The position numbers were made by a program, and so were the translations under genes. Positions 9,977-18,375 of a DNA stretch of 64,000 nt are shown here, in pieces. A model generated the notes under the pieces. The model saw nothing but the letters and a program-made list of their open reading frames with translations. It made no database searches and was not told where the DNA came from. The DNA lies in the NCBI GenBank assembly GCA_963710625.1, contig CAVQBG010000035.1:1-64000 (forward strand). The letters are read 5' to 3'. How positions within the stretch are numbered: the stretch's first letter is position 1; every line of letters starts with the position of its first letter. This DNA is from Sva-07 sp963710625 (GTDB taxonomy: Bacteria; Actinomycetota; Acidimicrobiia; Acidimicrobiales; Ilumatobacteraceae).

Positions 9977-11424
9977 TGCGCGGCAAGGCGGTCGCCGGCC
10001 TCGCGTCCGTGGTCGCTCTGGCCGCCGGCCTCGCCGCCGCGGCACAGAAGGCGAAGGAGTCGCCGCTGACCAGCCGGTTCAACCGCTCGGCGCGGGTGTG
10101 GAAGCTGTCGGCGCGGAACTCGGCGCGCTTCGCGGTGTCGCGGGTGCGCGGGATCGGCTCGGCCGAGGAACGGCGCGCTCAGCTCGACGAGCAGTTCGCG
10201 ATCCGCACCGCCGAGGACGTCGCCAGGGAACTCGGCGAGATGAAGGGCGTGCTGATGAAGGCGGGTCAGCTGATCAGCTTCATCTTCGAGGCACTGCCCG
10301 ACGAGGCACAGGAAGCACTCGCCACCCTGCAGGCCGACGCTGCGCCGATGGCGCCGACCCTCGCGGCCAACGTGGTGCGAGGCGACTTCGGCAAGCCGCC
10401 GGAGAAGGTGTTCCTCGACTGGTCCGACATGCCGGTCGCCGCCGCATCGATCGGCCAGGTGCACAGGGCGATCACCCACGAAGGTCGCGACGTCGCCGTC
10501 AAGGTGCAGTACCCGGGCGTGCACGAGGCGATCGAGAGCGACCTCGACGCCGCCGAGGTGATGTACGCGATGTTCTCGTCGATGATGCTCAAGGGCCTCG
10601 ATGCGAAGGGCCTCGTCGACGAACTGCGCGACCGTATGCGCGAGGAACTCGACTACTCGATCGAGGCGGGCAACCTCGCCGAGTTCGAGTCGCGGTTCCA
10701 GGGCCACCCGTGGGTCCGGATCCCCAAGCTCGTGCCGGAGCTGAGCAGTGGCCGGGTACTCACCACCGAGTGGATCGACGGGATGACGTTCGACCAGTTC
10801 CGAACGACCGAGTCCTACGCGACCAAGCAGCGCGCCGCCGAGGTCATCTGGCGATTCGCGCAGGGCGCGATCATGCGCCACGGCATCTTCAACGGCGACC
10901 CGCACCCCGGCAACTACAAGTTCCATCACGACGGCAGCGTCACCTTCCTCGACTACGGCCTCGTCAAGCGCTGGTCGCCCGGTGAATGGGAGTCGCTGCG
11001 CCCCACGGTCGACGCGATCATCATCGAGCGCGATCCCGAGCAGCTCGTCGCCGCCATGGTCGACTCCGGCTTCCTCCCCCCGTCGCACGACCTCGACCCG
11101 GCGCTCGTGTACGACTACGTATCGAGCCCGTACATCCCCTACCTCACCGACGAGTTCACGTTCACCCGCGACTGGATGCGCGACACGATCGGCAAGATCT
11201 TCGACGTGCAGGGTCCGCACGCACCGGTGATCGAGCAGCTGAACATGCCGCCGAGTTTCGTGATCCTCGACCGGGTCGTGTGGGGCGTCAGCGCGATCCT
11301 CGGCAAGCTCGAAGCGACCGGACCGTGGCGCGGCATGCTCCTCGAGTACATCGCCGGTGGCGAACCCGCCACCGACCTCGGCGCCGCCGAAGCCGCCTGG
11401 GCCGCCGGCCGCCCCATCCCCTGA
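9976..11424 (+). CDS. ABC1 / AarF (UbiB-like) atypical kinase
   Basis: 482 residues. ABC1 kinase signatures in order: KAGQLISFIFEALPDEAQEAL (KxGQ motif, near residue 94), ASIGQVHRA (alanine-rich loop replacing the P-loop), VAVKVQYPGV (ATP-binding Lys), NGDPHPGNYKF and FLDYGLVKR (catalytic and metal-binding blocks). UbiB/COQ8 relatives act in isoprenoid-quinone or lipid biology; the physiological substrate is unknown. N-terminus has a short hydrophobic stretch (AGLASVVALAAGLAAAAQ) that may associate with membrane. Coupled to the upstream DksA-like gene. Confidence 0.9.
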   Translation: MRGKAVAGLASVVALAAGLAAAAQKAKESPLTSRFNRSARVWKLSARNSARFAVSRVRGIGSAEERRAQLDEQFAIRTAEDVARELGEMKGVLMKAGQLISFIFEALPDEAQEALATLQADAAPMAPTLAANVVRGDFGKPPEKVFLDWSDMPVAAASIGQVHRAITHEGRDVAVKVQYPGVHEAIESDLDAAEVMYAMFSSMMLKGLDAKGLVDELRDRMREELDYSIEAGNLAEFESRFQGHPWVRIPKLVPELSSGRVLTTEWIDGMTFDQFRTTESYATKQRAAEVIWRFAQGAIMRHGIFNGDPHPGNYKFHHDGSVTFLDYGLVKRWSPGEWESLRPTVDAIIIERDPEQLVAAMVDSGFLPPSHDLDPALVYDYVSSPYIPYLTDEFTFTRDWMRDTIGKIFDVQGPHAPVIEQLNMPPSFVILDRVVWGVSAILGKLEATGPWRGMLLEYIAGGEPATDLGAAEAAWAAGRPIP

Positions 11425-11440
11425 CCCGCACCCCTCCCCC

Positions 11441-11482
11441 AGCGATGAGCGAACCCACCGGATGTGGGGGTGTCGCTCATCG
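11441..11482. terminator. GATGAGCGAA palindrome family, copy 1
   Basis: Inverted repeat with arms CGATGAGCGA and TCGCTCATCG around a C/G-rich loop, just after the ABC1 kinase stop. The same arms occur at 16995 and 18322. Possible terminator or dispersed palindromic repeat. Confidence 0.6.
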
Positions 11483-11529
11483 GCCGTCCGGGTCGGCCGG
11501 ATCGGTTGGGGTTCACTAGCTTGCCGAGG

Positions 11530-12219
11530 ATGGGGAACACGGCGACGGGAGCACATGAATCGACCGCACGGGCGCCGTTCGCGCCGTGGGACCGGCGCGA
11601 CATCCCGGGATCGTTCAGCGTCGAGGAGACCGCCCGACGGGTCGGCAACTACAAGTGGACCGAGATGAAGCTGTTCGAGGCACTCGGCGGCTGGGTCGCC
11701 ACCGTGCCCGAACTCGACGTGAAGATGCGCCTCGGCACCCACTGCTACCACCATGCCTGGCACGCCGACCTGTGGAACAAGCGCCTTCCCGAGCTGCGCG
11801 AGATGAAGCCGGAACGCCTGACGGTGCCGGCCAACGACGCGATGGAGCGGTTCATCGAGACGATGACCGAACCGGAAGCGCCCGAGCTGACCATCGAGAA
11901 GCTGGTCGGCGTCTACCGGGTGCTGATCCCGCGGTTCATCGCCGCGTACACCTACCATCGCAACAACACGAGCGAGATCACCGACGCGCCGACGATCCGC
12001 TCGATCAACTTCATCCTGCAGGACGAGTTCGACGACTGGCGCGACGGTGAGATGCTGCTGCAGTCGTTGATCACCACGCCGAAGCACGTCGAGCGCGCCG
12101 CGGTCCACCAGGCCCGACTCGAAGCGCTGATGGTCAAAGCCGGCGGTATCACCGGCCTCGACAGCATCGGCTCGACGAATATGATGTCGACCAGCACCAC
12201 GACTGAAGGGGGCGCCTGA
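11530..12219 (+). CDS. conserved protein, probable ferritin-like-fold partner subunit
   Basis: 229 residues from ATG 11530; an earlier in-frame ATG at 11464 lies inside the palindrome and is less likely. The sequence looks all-helical. It has a histidine-rich helix (THCYHHAWHADLWNKRLPEL near residues 75-95) and a later helix INFILQDEFDDWRDGEMLLQSL, but no clear ExxH pair. Its stop overlaps the start of the next gene (TGATG), whose product carries a full diiron motif set, so the two probably form one complex. I do not recognise a characterised homologue. Confidence 0.6.
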   Translation: MGNTATGAHESTARAPFAPWDRRDIPGSFSVEETARRVGNYKWTEMKLFEALGGWVATVPELDVKMRLGTHCYHHAWHADLWNKRLPELREMKPERLTVPANDAMERFIETMTEPEAPELTIEKLVGVYRVLIPRFIAAYTYHRNNTSEITDAPTIRSINFILQDEFDDWRDGEMLLQSLITTPKHVERAAVHQARLEALMVKAGGITGLDSIGSTNMMSTSTTTEGGA

Positions 12220-13085
12220 TGCGTCAGTTCTTTCCGGTAGAGGACCTCGCTCGCGACGAGCGGTTCGTCCAGACGAACATGGCCGAACGAATGAAGGACG
12301 GTCGCACCGCGATCGAACTCAAGGAGTCGTCGGCCAAGAGTCGCGGCGCCACCAAGCGCCTCACCCCGGAGCGCCACGACGCGTCCGACGCCGCCCGCGG
12401 CCTGATGCACGGGATCATGGTCGGTGAGATCCAGGCGCTCGAAGGCGCCGGACGCACCGCTCACGACTTCGCCGCCGGCGACGGCACCAACGACACGATC
12501 CCGTTCGAGTTGAAGCTCGACATGGCCCGCCAGGCATGGGACGAAGCCCGCCACGTCGAGATCAGCGCCAAGCTCTCCGACTGGATGGGCACCGAACTCG
12601 GCGAGTTCGCCGAGAACACGGTGCTGTTCGAAGCTGCCTGCTCGAACGACCCGATCCTGCGCCTCGCCGGCGTCAACCGGGCGCTCGAAGGCCTGGCGAT
12701 CGACGTGTTCACCCAGATGAAGGAGTTCGGCGACGTCGCCGGCGACCCCTACCTGGAGTTCTGCGAGGACTGGATGCTCGCCGACGAGGTGACCCACGTG
12801 AAGATGGGTTCCGACTGGCTCCGCAAGGTCACCGCCAACGACCCCGACCGTCGCACCAAGGCCCTCGAGTTCCAGCAGGTGGTCGACAAGCTGTTCAGCT
12901 TCGGCGGCGCCCGCGGCGAGAGCCCGGAGAGCTCGTTCAGCCTCGCCAAGCGGTTCCGCGAGCTCGCCGGCTTCACCGACGACGAAGTCCAGACGATCTC
13001 GGAGATGGACGCCGAGGCGCTCGCCGAACGTCGGGCCGCAGTGCTCGCTTACCGCGAGAAGGTCGGCGCCGACGCGCCGGCCTGA
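12219..13085 (+). CDS. ferritin-like diiron protein
   Basis: 288 residues. Four-helix-bundle metal ligands of the ferritin-like superfamily can be followed: a Glu in MVGEIQALEG (near residue 68), ExxH in DEARHVEI (near residue 108), a Glu in NRALEGLAID (near residue 153), and ExxH in DEVTHVKM (near residue 190). This is the carboxylate-bridged diiron pattern, so oxygenase, oxidase or peroxide-scavenging chemistry is possible. Middle gene of a three-gene unit with translational overlap upstream and an 11-base gap downstream. No signal peptide. Substrate unknown. Confidence 0.7.
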   Translation: MRQFFPVEDLARDERFVQTNMAERMKDGRTAIELKESSAKSRGATKRLTPERHDASDAARGLMHGIMVGEIQALEGAGRTAHDFAAGDGTNDTIPFELKLDMARQAWDEARHVEISAKLSDWMGTELGEFAENTVLFEAACSNDPILRLAGVNRALEGLAIDVFTQMKEFGDVAGDPYLEFCEDWMLADEVTHVKMGSDWLRKVTANDPDRRTKALEFQQVVDKLFSFGGARGESPESSFSLAKRFRELAGFTDDEVQTISEMDAEALAERRAAVLAYREKVGADAPA

Positions 13086-13096
13086 CGGCACCGCCG

Positions 13097-13669
13097 ATGA
13101 CCGACGTCTCGACCGCTGCGTCCACCGGACGCGTGACGGTCTCGCCCACCGAGTTCGTCTTCGTCGAGTTCGACGCGAACGAGATCGCCGAGATCGTGGC
13201 CGAACTGGCTGCGATGTTCGAGATCCCCAATCCGATTCACGTCGTCATCGACGAGACCACCCCCTTGGCGAAGGTCTCGGAGGAACTCGACGGCACGGGA
13301 CCGGCCGCCACGATCACCCTCCATGCCGAGAGCGGTGCGCTCGAGGACCGCCAGCACCCGATGTCGTTCAGCGCCGACAACGCCCGCGAGTCGTTCGGCC
13401 GCATCCTGTTGCGAGCCCACGACCGGCTCCGACCCGACTTCGCCGGCGTGCCCGCCGACGTCGACCTCACGCTCGAGCAGAACGCCGCCTGGGACACCTA
13501 CTGCGTCGGCCGACTGGCCCGCCTCGGCATCCGCACCAACCAGCAGCGCTGGCGTTACAACCACCGCAACCGGTTCGGGTTCGACGACGGCGTCGACGCC
13601 GCGTTCGACGCGCTCTGGGCAGCCGACAATCTCGGCTGGTCCGACGTCCTCGCCACCGCCCGCGGCTGA
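13097..13669 (+). CDS. conserved protein of unknown function in ferritin-like operon
   Basis: 190 residues. N-terminal part reads like an acyl-carrier-sized alpha/beta domain (VFVEFDANEIAEIVAELAAMFEIPNPIHVVIDE), followed by SGALEDRQHPMSFSADNARESFGRILLRAHDRLRPDFAGVP and a C-terminal RTNQQRWRYNHRNRFGFDDGVDAAFDALWAADNL segment. No metal motif. Lies 11 bases after the ferritin-like gene and most likely is co-translated with it. Function not recognised. Confidence 0.6.
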   Translation: MTDVSTAASTGRVTVSPTEFVFVEFDANEIAEIVAELAAMFEIPNPIHVVIDETTPLAKVSEELDGTGPAATITLHAESGALEDRQHPMSFSADNARESFGRILLRAHDRLRPDFAGVPADVDLTLEQNAAWDTYCVGRLARLGIRTNQQRWRYNHRNRFGFDDGVDAAFDALWAADNLGWSDVLATARG

Positions 13670-13706
13670 CCGCACACCGGACGACCGTCCGACCGTCGCC
13701 CATGTC

Positions 13707-13756
13707 GTTTGCGTCGAGGTTCCGGTGGGGCGGGCCACCCGAATCTCGACGCAAAC
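13707..13756. terminator. long hairpin between convergent genes
   Basis: 22-bp arms (GTTTGCGTCGAGGTTCCGGTGG and its near-complement, two mismatches) around a 6-base loop, between the ends of two convergent genes. Probable bidirectional terminator. Confidence 0.65.
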
Positions 13757-13776
13757 GGGATGGATCAGACCGCGGT

Positions 13777-14487
13777 TCAGGCGGGGCGGCGGAGGGGACG
13801 CACCATCGGCGTGCGCCAACCGAGGCCGCGCACCTTGCCCACGGGCGGCCAGTGGCCGTCGCGGCTGTAGGCCCACCACTCGAACGGGTTGAGGTAGTAG
13901 GCACACGACTCGACCACCTTGGCGAACGGATCGGTGCGCCGCTTGACCGCCCACACCACGATCCCCACGGCGCCGCCAGCGAGCATCCAGCCCCCGTACA
14001 GCACCGGATACAGCGGTCCGAACCAGCGCGCCTGCCACACGTGCACGTCCTCGTGATCGGTGACGAGCTTGCGACGGCGGGGCAGTGACGTGTCGCCGGC
14101 GCCGCTCACGACGTTGCCGATCGTGATCGCGAACCCCGACCGGGGCACGAACCCGCGGCGGAACACCATGCGGTTGGCCCGGCGACTCAGCGAGGCGTCG
14201 TACCCCGGTGCTCCGCGCAGCACCCCGAGCGCCTGCGACGCCAATCCTGCGGCCGTCATCGGCAGCGCCCACGTCGAGTCGAGCACGAACCCGATCGGAC
14301 CCGCCGAACAGCCCCAGTCGTAGATCCGCCGCCAACCGGTGATCGCCCCGTTCGCCGCAGCGATGGCCCCGAGCGGCAACGCGATCCCGAACGGTGCACC
14401 GACGGCAACTCCGATTGCTCCGCCGACAACGCCGACGGCGGCAGCCTCGAGGAGGCTGCCGCCGTCGGGTGATTCGGTTCGACTCAT
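13777..14487 (-). CDS. membrane protein with HExxH-like motif, unknown function
   Basis: 236 residues. Two hydrophobic Gly/Ala-rich segments near residues 14-50, a further helix near residue 175 (YGGWMLAGGAVGIVVWAV). Between them TDHEDVHVWQARWFGP (near residue 148) contains H-E-x-x-H followed by a W-Q, similar to the zinc-binding motif of membrane-associated metalloproteins. Whether it binds metal is inference. C-terminus carries the FEWWAYSRDGHWPP segment. Same direction as the Bax-inhibitor gene upstream, 38 bases away. Confidence 0.6.
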   Translation of the reverse strand: MSRTESPDGGSLLEAAAVGVVGGAIGVAVGAPFGIALPLGAIAAANGAITGWRRIYDWGCSAGPIGFVLDSTWALPMTAAGLASQALGVLRGAPGYDASLSRRANRMVFRRGFVPRSGFAITIGNVVSGAGDTSLPRRRKLVTDHEDVHVWQARWFGPLYPVLYGGWMLAGGAVGIVVWAVKRRTDPFAKVVESCAYYLNPFEWWAYSRDGHWPPVGKVRGLGWRTPMVRPLRRPA

Positions 14488-14525
14488 GTCAGCACGCCGA
14501 CCGCGAGATCAGCGTGACGACCCCA

Positions 14526-15359
14526 TCAGTTGCGCAGGTACGAGAGCAGACGGAGGATCTCGAGGTACAGCCACACGAGGGTGACCACGAGCCCGAGGCC
14601 TGCCACCCACTCGTAGTTCTGAGGGAGGCCTGCCTTGATGCCCCGTTCGATGAAGTCGAAGTCGAGGGCGAGGTTGGCGGCGGCGAGGCCGCACACGAAC
14701 AGCGAGAAGACGATGCTCATCGCCATGTTGCTGCCGTCGAGGAACGGCAGCGTCGTGCCGAACAGGCTGATCACGAACGAGAAGAGGTACAGCACCATCA
14801 CGCCGAGCGTGGCGATGATGACGGTGCGGCGGAACTTGTCGGTCACCTTGATGATGCGGGTGCGGTAGAGCACGAGCATCACCGTGAAGACCGACGCCGT
14901 GGCCAGCACCGCCTGGACGACGATGCCGTCGTAGAACGTCTCGTAGCCCTTGGAGATCGCCCCGACGGCGAAGCCGTAACCGATGGCGTAGACCGGGCCG
15001 AGGATCTTGGCCAGGTTCGGCTTGCGCATCGCCACGAGCACCGCGATGAACCCGACGATGATGCCCACCATCGCAATCGGCGGGAACGAGTAGGTCTCGA
15101 CGCCGTTCTCGAGGGTCGGGCCGCTGGCGGCGTTCCAACCGAACGCTCCGGCGACGAGCAGCATGATCAGCAACACGGCCGAGGCGGTGATCACGCCGTT
15201 GAGCGTCATCGCCTTCTGCCACGTGCTGACCGGACCGTCGGTGATCGGCTTGGTCTGGGTGTGGGTTCCGGCCTCGGGGGCCGCCCACCCGGGCTGGCTC
15301 GCCCGGAAGTCCTGTGAGGCCTTGTCGAAGGCTTCTTCTTTGAACACTGGATTCGGCAT
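14526..15359 (-). CDS. Bax inhibitor-1/YccA family membrane protein
   Basis: 277 residues with seven predicted helices starting near residue 55. The family C-terminal signature ending in LEILRLLSYLRN is clear, preceded by DFDFIERGIKAGLPQNYEWVAGLGLVVTLVWLYLE. Members are calcium-leak-like or protease-interacting membrane proteins. A 50-residue hydrophilic N-terminus precedes the first helix. ATG 15359 selected as the only good start before the conserved region. Confidence 0.9.
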   Translation of the reverse strand: MPNPVFKEEAFDKASQDFRASQPGWAAPEAGTHTQTKPITDGPVSTWQKAMTLNGVITASAVLLIMLLVAGAFGWNAASGPTLENGVETYSFPPIAMVGIIVGFIAVLVAMRKPNLAKILGPVYAIGYGFAVGAISKGYETFYDGIVVQAVLATASVFTVMLVLYRTRIIKVTDKFRRTVIIATLGVMVLYLFSFVISLFGTTLPFLDGSNMAMSIVFSLFVCGLAAANLALDFDFIERGIKAGLPQNYEWVAGLGLVVTLVWLYLEILRLLSYLRN

Positions 15360-15418
15360 GGTCCGACAATTGTACCTTCGTGTCACCGGCGGGCGCCCTC
15401 GCTGCGGCGACGCCTTCA

Positions 15419-15490
15419 CACAGTTCTTACCGGAGGCACAGTTCTTACCGGAGGCAGAGTTCTTACCGGAGGCACAGTTCTTACCGGAGG
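15419..15490. repeat. 18-bp tandem repeat, four units
   Basis: Four head-to-tail copies of CACAGTTCTTACCGGAGG, one with a single change. The rightmost unit includes the last codons and TAA stop of the monooxygenase gene, so each extra unit repeats Leu-Arg-stop. Lies between that gene and the Bax-inhibitor gene. Confidence 0.9.
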
Positions 15491-15819
15491 TCGTGGGCGC
15501 TCGTCGCCTCCCACAGGTCGATCTCGGGCGCCGAAGCGAGCAGACCGACGCACGACCGGGCCATGTCGACCATCACCTCGGAGTCGAAGTGTCGACGCTG
15601 GTGGGCCGGTGTCTCCCACTTCTGCACCAGCAGATGGCGACCCGGCACGGTGACGCTGGAGCAGAGGTCGACGTTGCGGCACCCGTCCTGCATCCGGGTG
15701 AGCACGACGTACTTCGACAGTACGGCGAGCAGGGCGGCGTCGTCGGAGGCGTCGAAGCGCAACGTCACGATCGTGAGATCGACCTCGTCCGACTCCCCGC
15801 TGTCTGTCGCATCACTCAT
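15481..15819 (-). CDS. antibiotic biosynthesis monooxygenase (ABM)-like domain protein
   Basis: 112 residues. Small ferredoxin-like ABM fold: VLTRMQDGCRNVDLCSSV, then LLVQKWETPAHQRRHFDSEVMVDMARSCVGLL, the usual order of the quinone/haem monooxygenase-like family, where a W-E pair followed by a conserved H is typical. No active-site assignment possible. Ends inside a tandem repeat. Confidence 0.75.
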   Translation of the reverse strand: MSDATDSGESDEVDLTIVTLRFDASDDAALLAVLSKYVVLTRMQDGCRNVDLCSSVTVPGRHLLVQKWETPAHQRRHFDSEVMVDMARSCVGLLASAPEIDLWEATSAHDLR

Positions 15820-15881
15820 GACGATTCATCGTGTCCCTTCATCTCCCGCTGCGATATCTCATTGCGGTTGTGTGCAAGTGG

Positions 15882-15909
15882 TTGACGGATCGGAGGACGT
15901 CGGTATCGT
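15882..15909 (+). promoter_or_regulatory. possible promoter for the sigma-factor gene
   Basis: TTGACG, 16 bases, TATCGT, about 135 bases before the GTG start. Fits a housekeeping-type promoter; not proven. Confidence 0.35.
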
Positions 15910-16044
15910 GACCTGCGTCTCATGTCAGCTGTCGTGCACCTCTTCTGCAGACACCGTCATCCGACACCCTCGCACGCCGAATCCTCCACGGGGGCACCGA
16001 CCACGGTCAGCGCCTCCGTTGAATCAACACAGTAGGAGCACCAG

Positions 16045-16980
16045 GTGGCCAAAGACCGCGTCGACCGCGACGACGAAGACCTCGTCCGTCTCTACCTCAC
16101 CGATATCGGGCAGTACACGCTGCTGACGAAAGACGACGAGGTGCGACTCGCGAAGGCCATCGAAGCAGGCAACGAGGCCATCGCTCAGCTCGACGCCGGC
16201 GAGGAACTCACCGCCGCGAAGAAACGCGAACTGCGCCGCACCGCCCGCCAGGGCGAGGAGGCCGAGCGTCAGTTCGTCCAGTCGAACCTCCGGCTGGTGG
16301 TCTCGATCGCCAAGAAGTACCAGGCATCGGGGCTGCCGCTGCTCGACCTCATCCAGGAGGGCAACCTCGGCCTGATGCACGCCGTCGAGAAGTTCGACTG
16401 GCGCAAGGGCTTCAAGTTCTCCACCTACGCCACGTGGTGGATCCGCCAGGCGATCACCCGCGGCATCGCCAACACGGGCCGCACGATCCGGCTGCCGGTC
16501 CACGCCGGCGACACGCTGGCGAGGCTCCAGAAGGCTCGCTCGCGACTCGAGCTCAAGCACGGCCGTCCGGCGACGCTCTCCGAGCTGGCCAAGGAAGTCG
16601 AGATGCCCGAGGACAAGGTGACCGAGGCGCTGCGCTTCGCCGCCGAGCCCTTGTCGCTGTCGGAACCGCTGCGCGAGGACGGTGACGCCGAACTCGGTGA
16701 CGTCGTCGAGGACCGCTCGGCCGAGTCGCCCTTCGAGGTCGCTGCCACGGCGTTGCTGCCCGAGGAGATCTCGCGGCTGCTCGCCCCGCTCGACGAGCGC
16801 GAGCGGGAGATCCTCAAGCTCCGCTTCGGTCTCGACCGCGGCGAGCCGCGCACCCTCGAGGAGGTCGGTGAGCACTTCAACCTCACCCGCGAGCGCATCC
16901 GCCAGATCGAGGCGCGCGCGATGAGCAAGCTGCGTCACCCGTCGAGCGACACCGGCGCCCGCGACCTCCTCGCCGTCTGA
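16045..16980 (+). CDS. sigma-70 family RNA polymerase sigma factor (SigB/HrdB type)
   Basis: 311 residues. Region 1.2 (DDEDLVRLYLTDIGQYTLLTKDDEV), region 2 with RQFVQSNLRLVVSIAKKYQ, LLDLIQEGNLGLMHAVEKFDWRKGFKFSTYATWWIRQAITR, region 3 and region 4.2 (EEVGEHFNLTRERIRQIEARAMSKLRH) are complete. Region 1.1 is missing, so it is a group 2 (SigB-like) or short primary factor. GTG 16045 has GGAG eight bases upstream. Monocistronic; a possible promoter lies upstream and a palindrome follows the stop. Confidence 0.92.
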   Translation: MAKDRVDRDDEDLVRLYLTDIGQYTLLTKDDEVRLAKAIEAGNEAIAQLDAGEELTAAKKRELRRTARQGEEAERQFVQSNLRLVVSIAKKYQASGLPLLDLIQEGNLGLMHAVEKFDWRKGFKFSTYATWWIRQAITRGIANTGRTIRLPVHAGDTLARLQKARSRLELKHGRPATLSELAKEVEMPEDKVTEALRFAAEPLSLSEPLREDGDAELGDVVEDRSAESPFEVAATALLPEEISRLLAPLDEREREILKLRFGLDRGEPRTLEEVGEHFNLTRERIRQIEARAMSKLRHPSSDTGARDLLAV

Positions 16981-16994
16981 CCCACTCAGACCAG

Positions 16995-17038
16995 AGCGAT
17001 GAGCGGGATCCCCGCATGTGGGGGATTCGCTCATCGCT
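16995..17038. terminator. GATGAGCGAA palindrome family, copy 2
   Basis: Near-perfect hairpin, arms AGCGATGAGCG-GGATCCCC and GGGG-ATT-CGCTCATCGCT, 14 bases after the sigma-factor stop. Probable terminator. Confidence 0.7.
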
Positions 17039-17088
17039 GGTGGGAAACCGGGGAGCGACGTCGAGCGCGGCTGTGACATCGTGGACGT

Positions 17089-18321
17089 ATGCCCGACTTC
17101 GACATCCGACCGGTTGCGGTCGACGAGCGCAGAGCAGCGACGGACACGCTGCGAGCTGCTCTGCTCAGCGGCCCGGTCAACGACGAACGCTTCGCCGAGA
17201 GCCAGGCGTCGTGGGACGACAGCGATGCATTGGCGGCATGGGACGGCGACGTGTGCGCCGGCAACGTCGCGGCGTTCCGTTTCGACTCGACCGTGCCAGG
17301 TGGTGCCAGGGTGGCAACCGCCGGCGTGACACGAGTTGGGGTGCTTCCGACCCATACCCGCCAGGGTGTGCTGACCCGACTGATGCACCGCCTGCTGGTC
17401 GAGTCGCGCGAGCGCGGCAACGTCCTCGCCACGCTGCACGCAAGCGAGACGTCGATCTATCGGCGGTTCGGCTTCGGTCTCGCCACCGACTCGATCGGTG
17501 CCCAGGTCACCACGTCGTCGGCGAAGCCGTGGCGCACGCCGCCGCTGCCCGGCTCGATGCGCCTCCTGCCCTACACCGAGGTGATGAACGTCGTCCCCGA
17601 TCTGTACGAACGAGTGGCTCGCTGGCGGGTCGGGTCGGTCAACCGTCCATCGTGGTGGTGGGCTCGGACCCTGAAGGAGGCCAGCAAGCCCGTCGAGGCC
17701 CCGTTCGGCAAGGGCTCGTTCGTGGTGGTCCACTCCGGCGCCGACCGCAGTGACGACGGCTTCGTGTACTACGAGGTCGACTGGGACGAACGCTTCGCCA
17801 GCAGCCCGGTCGGTGTCGGCAAGGTCCACGATCTCTGGGGTGCCTCACCGGAGGTCGAGGTGGAGCTCTGGCGGTACCTGCTCGACATCGACCTCGTCGT
17901 CACGTGGCAGGCAGCGGTTCGCCCGACGGACGAACCGGTCCGCAGAGCGATGCACGACGCCCGCGCCTACGAGGCGCGCCAACGTCTCGACGATCAGTGG
18001 GTGCGCCTCCTCGACGTCGACGCCGCACTCTCGACGCGCACCTACGGCCCCGTCGACTCGGCCATCGTCGTCGCCGTCGACGATCCGATGTTCGCAGACA
18101 ACTGCGACAGCTGGTCGCTGTCATCAGCGGGCGCGGTACGCACGACGGCGCCAGCCGACGTCGGCGTGGGCATCGACACGCTGTCCTCCGCCTACCTCGG
18201 CGCCGTGTCGTGGACCGATCTCGCAGCGATCGGTGGGGTGACCGCGAGCAACGAACTCCTCGGTCGGCTCGACGCCCTCTTCGCGGTTCGTCCCACCCCG
18301 TTCTGCGGCACCGGTTACTGA
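17089..18321 (+). CDS. Eis-type GNAT N-acetyltransferase
   Basis: 410 residues, the size of the Eis family (tandem GNAT domains plus a sterol-carrier-like C-terminal domain). Acetyl-CoA loop motif VGVLPTHTRQGVLTRLMHRLL near residue 85, preceded by TAGVTRV. The YRRFGFGLATD turn follows. Mycobacterial Eis acetylates aminoglycosides and proteins; the substrate here is unknown. C-terminal residue is Tyr, as is common for the family, where the carboxylate helps catalysis. Confidence 0.85.
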   Translation: MPDFDIRPVAVDERRAATDTLRAALLSGPVNDERFAESQASWDDSDALAAWDGDVCAGNVAAFRFDSTVPGGARVATAGVTRVGVLPTHTRQGVLTRLMHRLLVESRERGNVLATLHASETSIYRRFGFGLATDSIGAQVTTSSAKPWRTPPLPGSMRLLPYTEVMNVVPDLYERVARWRVGSVNRPSWWWARTLKEASKPVEAPFGKGSFVVVHSGADRSDDGFVYYEVDWDERFASSPVGVGKVHDLWGASPEVEVELWRYLLDIDLVVTWQAAVRPTDEPVRRAMHDARAYEARQRLDDQWVRLLDVDAALSTRTYGPVDSAIVVAVDDPMFADNCDSWSLSSAGAVRTTAPADVGVGIDTLSSAYLGAVSWTDLAAIGGVTASNELLGRLDALFAVRPTPFCGTGY

Positions 18322-18365
18322 CGCGATGAGCGAAACCCCTAGATACGGGGCGTTCGCTCATCGCG
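18322..18365. terminator. GATGAGCGAA palindrome family, copy 3
   Basis: Hairpin CGCGATGAGCGAA-a-CCCC ... GGGG-cg-TTCGCTCATCGCG between convergent genes. Arms identical in core to copies at 11441 and 16995. Confidence 0.7.
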
Positions 18366-18375
18366 TTGGGGTGGA

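Noticed and set aside
9784..12108. Minus-strand open frame of 774 codons
   Set aside because: It is the mirror of the ABC1 kinase and ferritin-like genes; no domain, and the plus strand carries the conserved motifs.
15419..15490. Possible CRISPR array
   Set aside because: The units are directly adjacent with no spacers.
16024..17829. Minus-strand open frame of 601 codons
   Set aside because: Antisense to the sigma factor and acetyltransferase genes.
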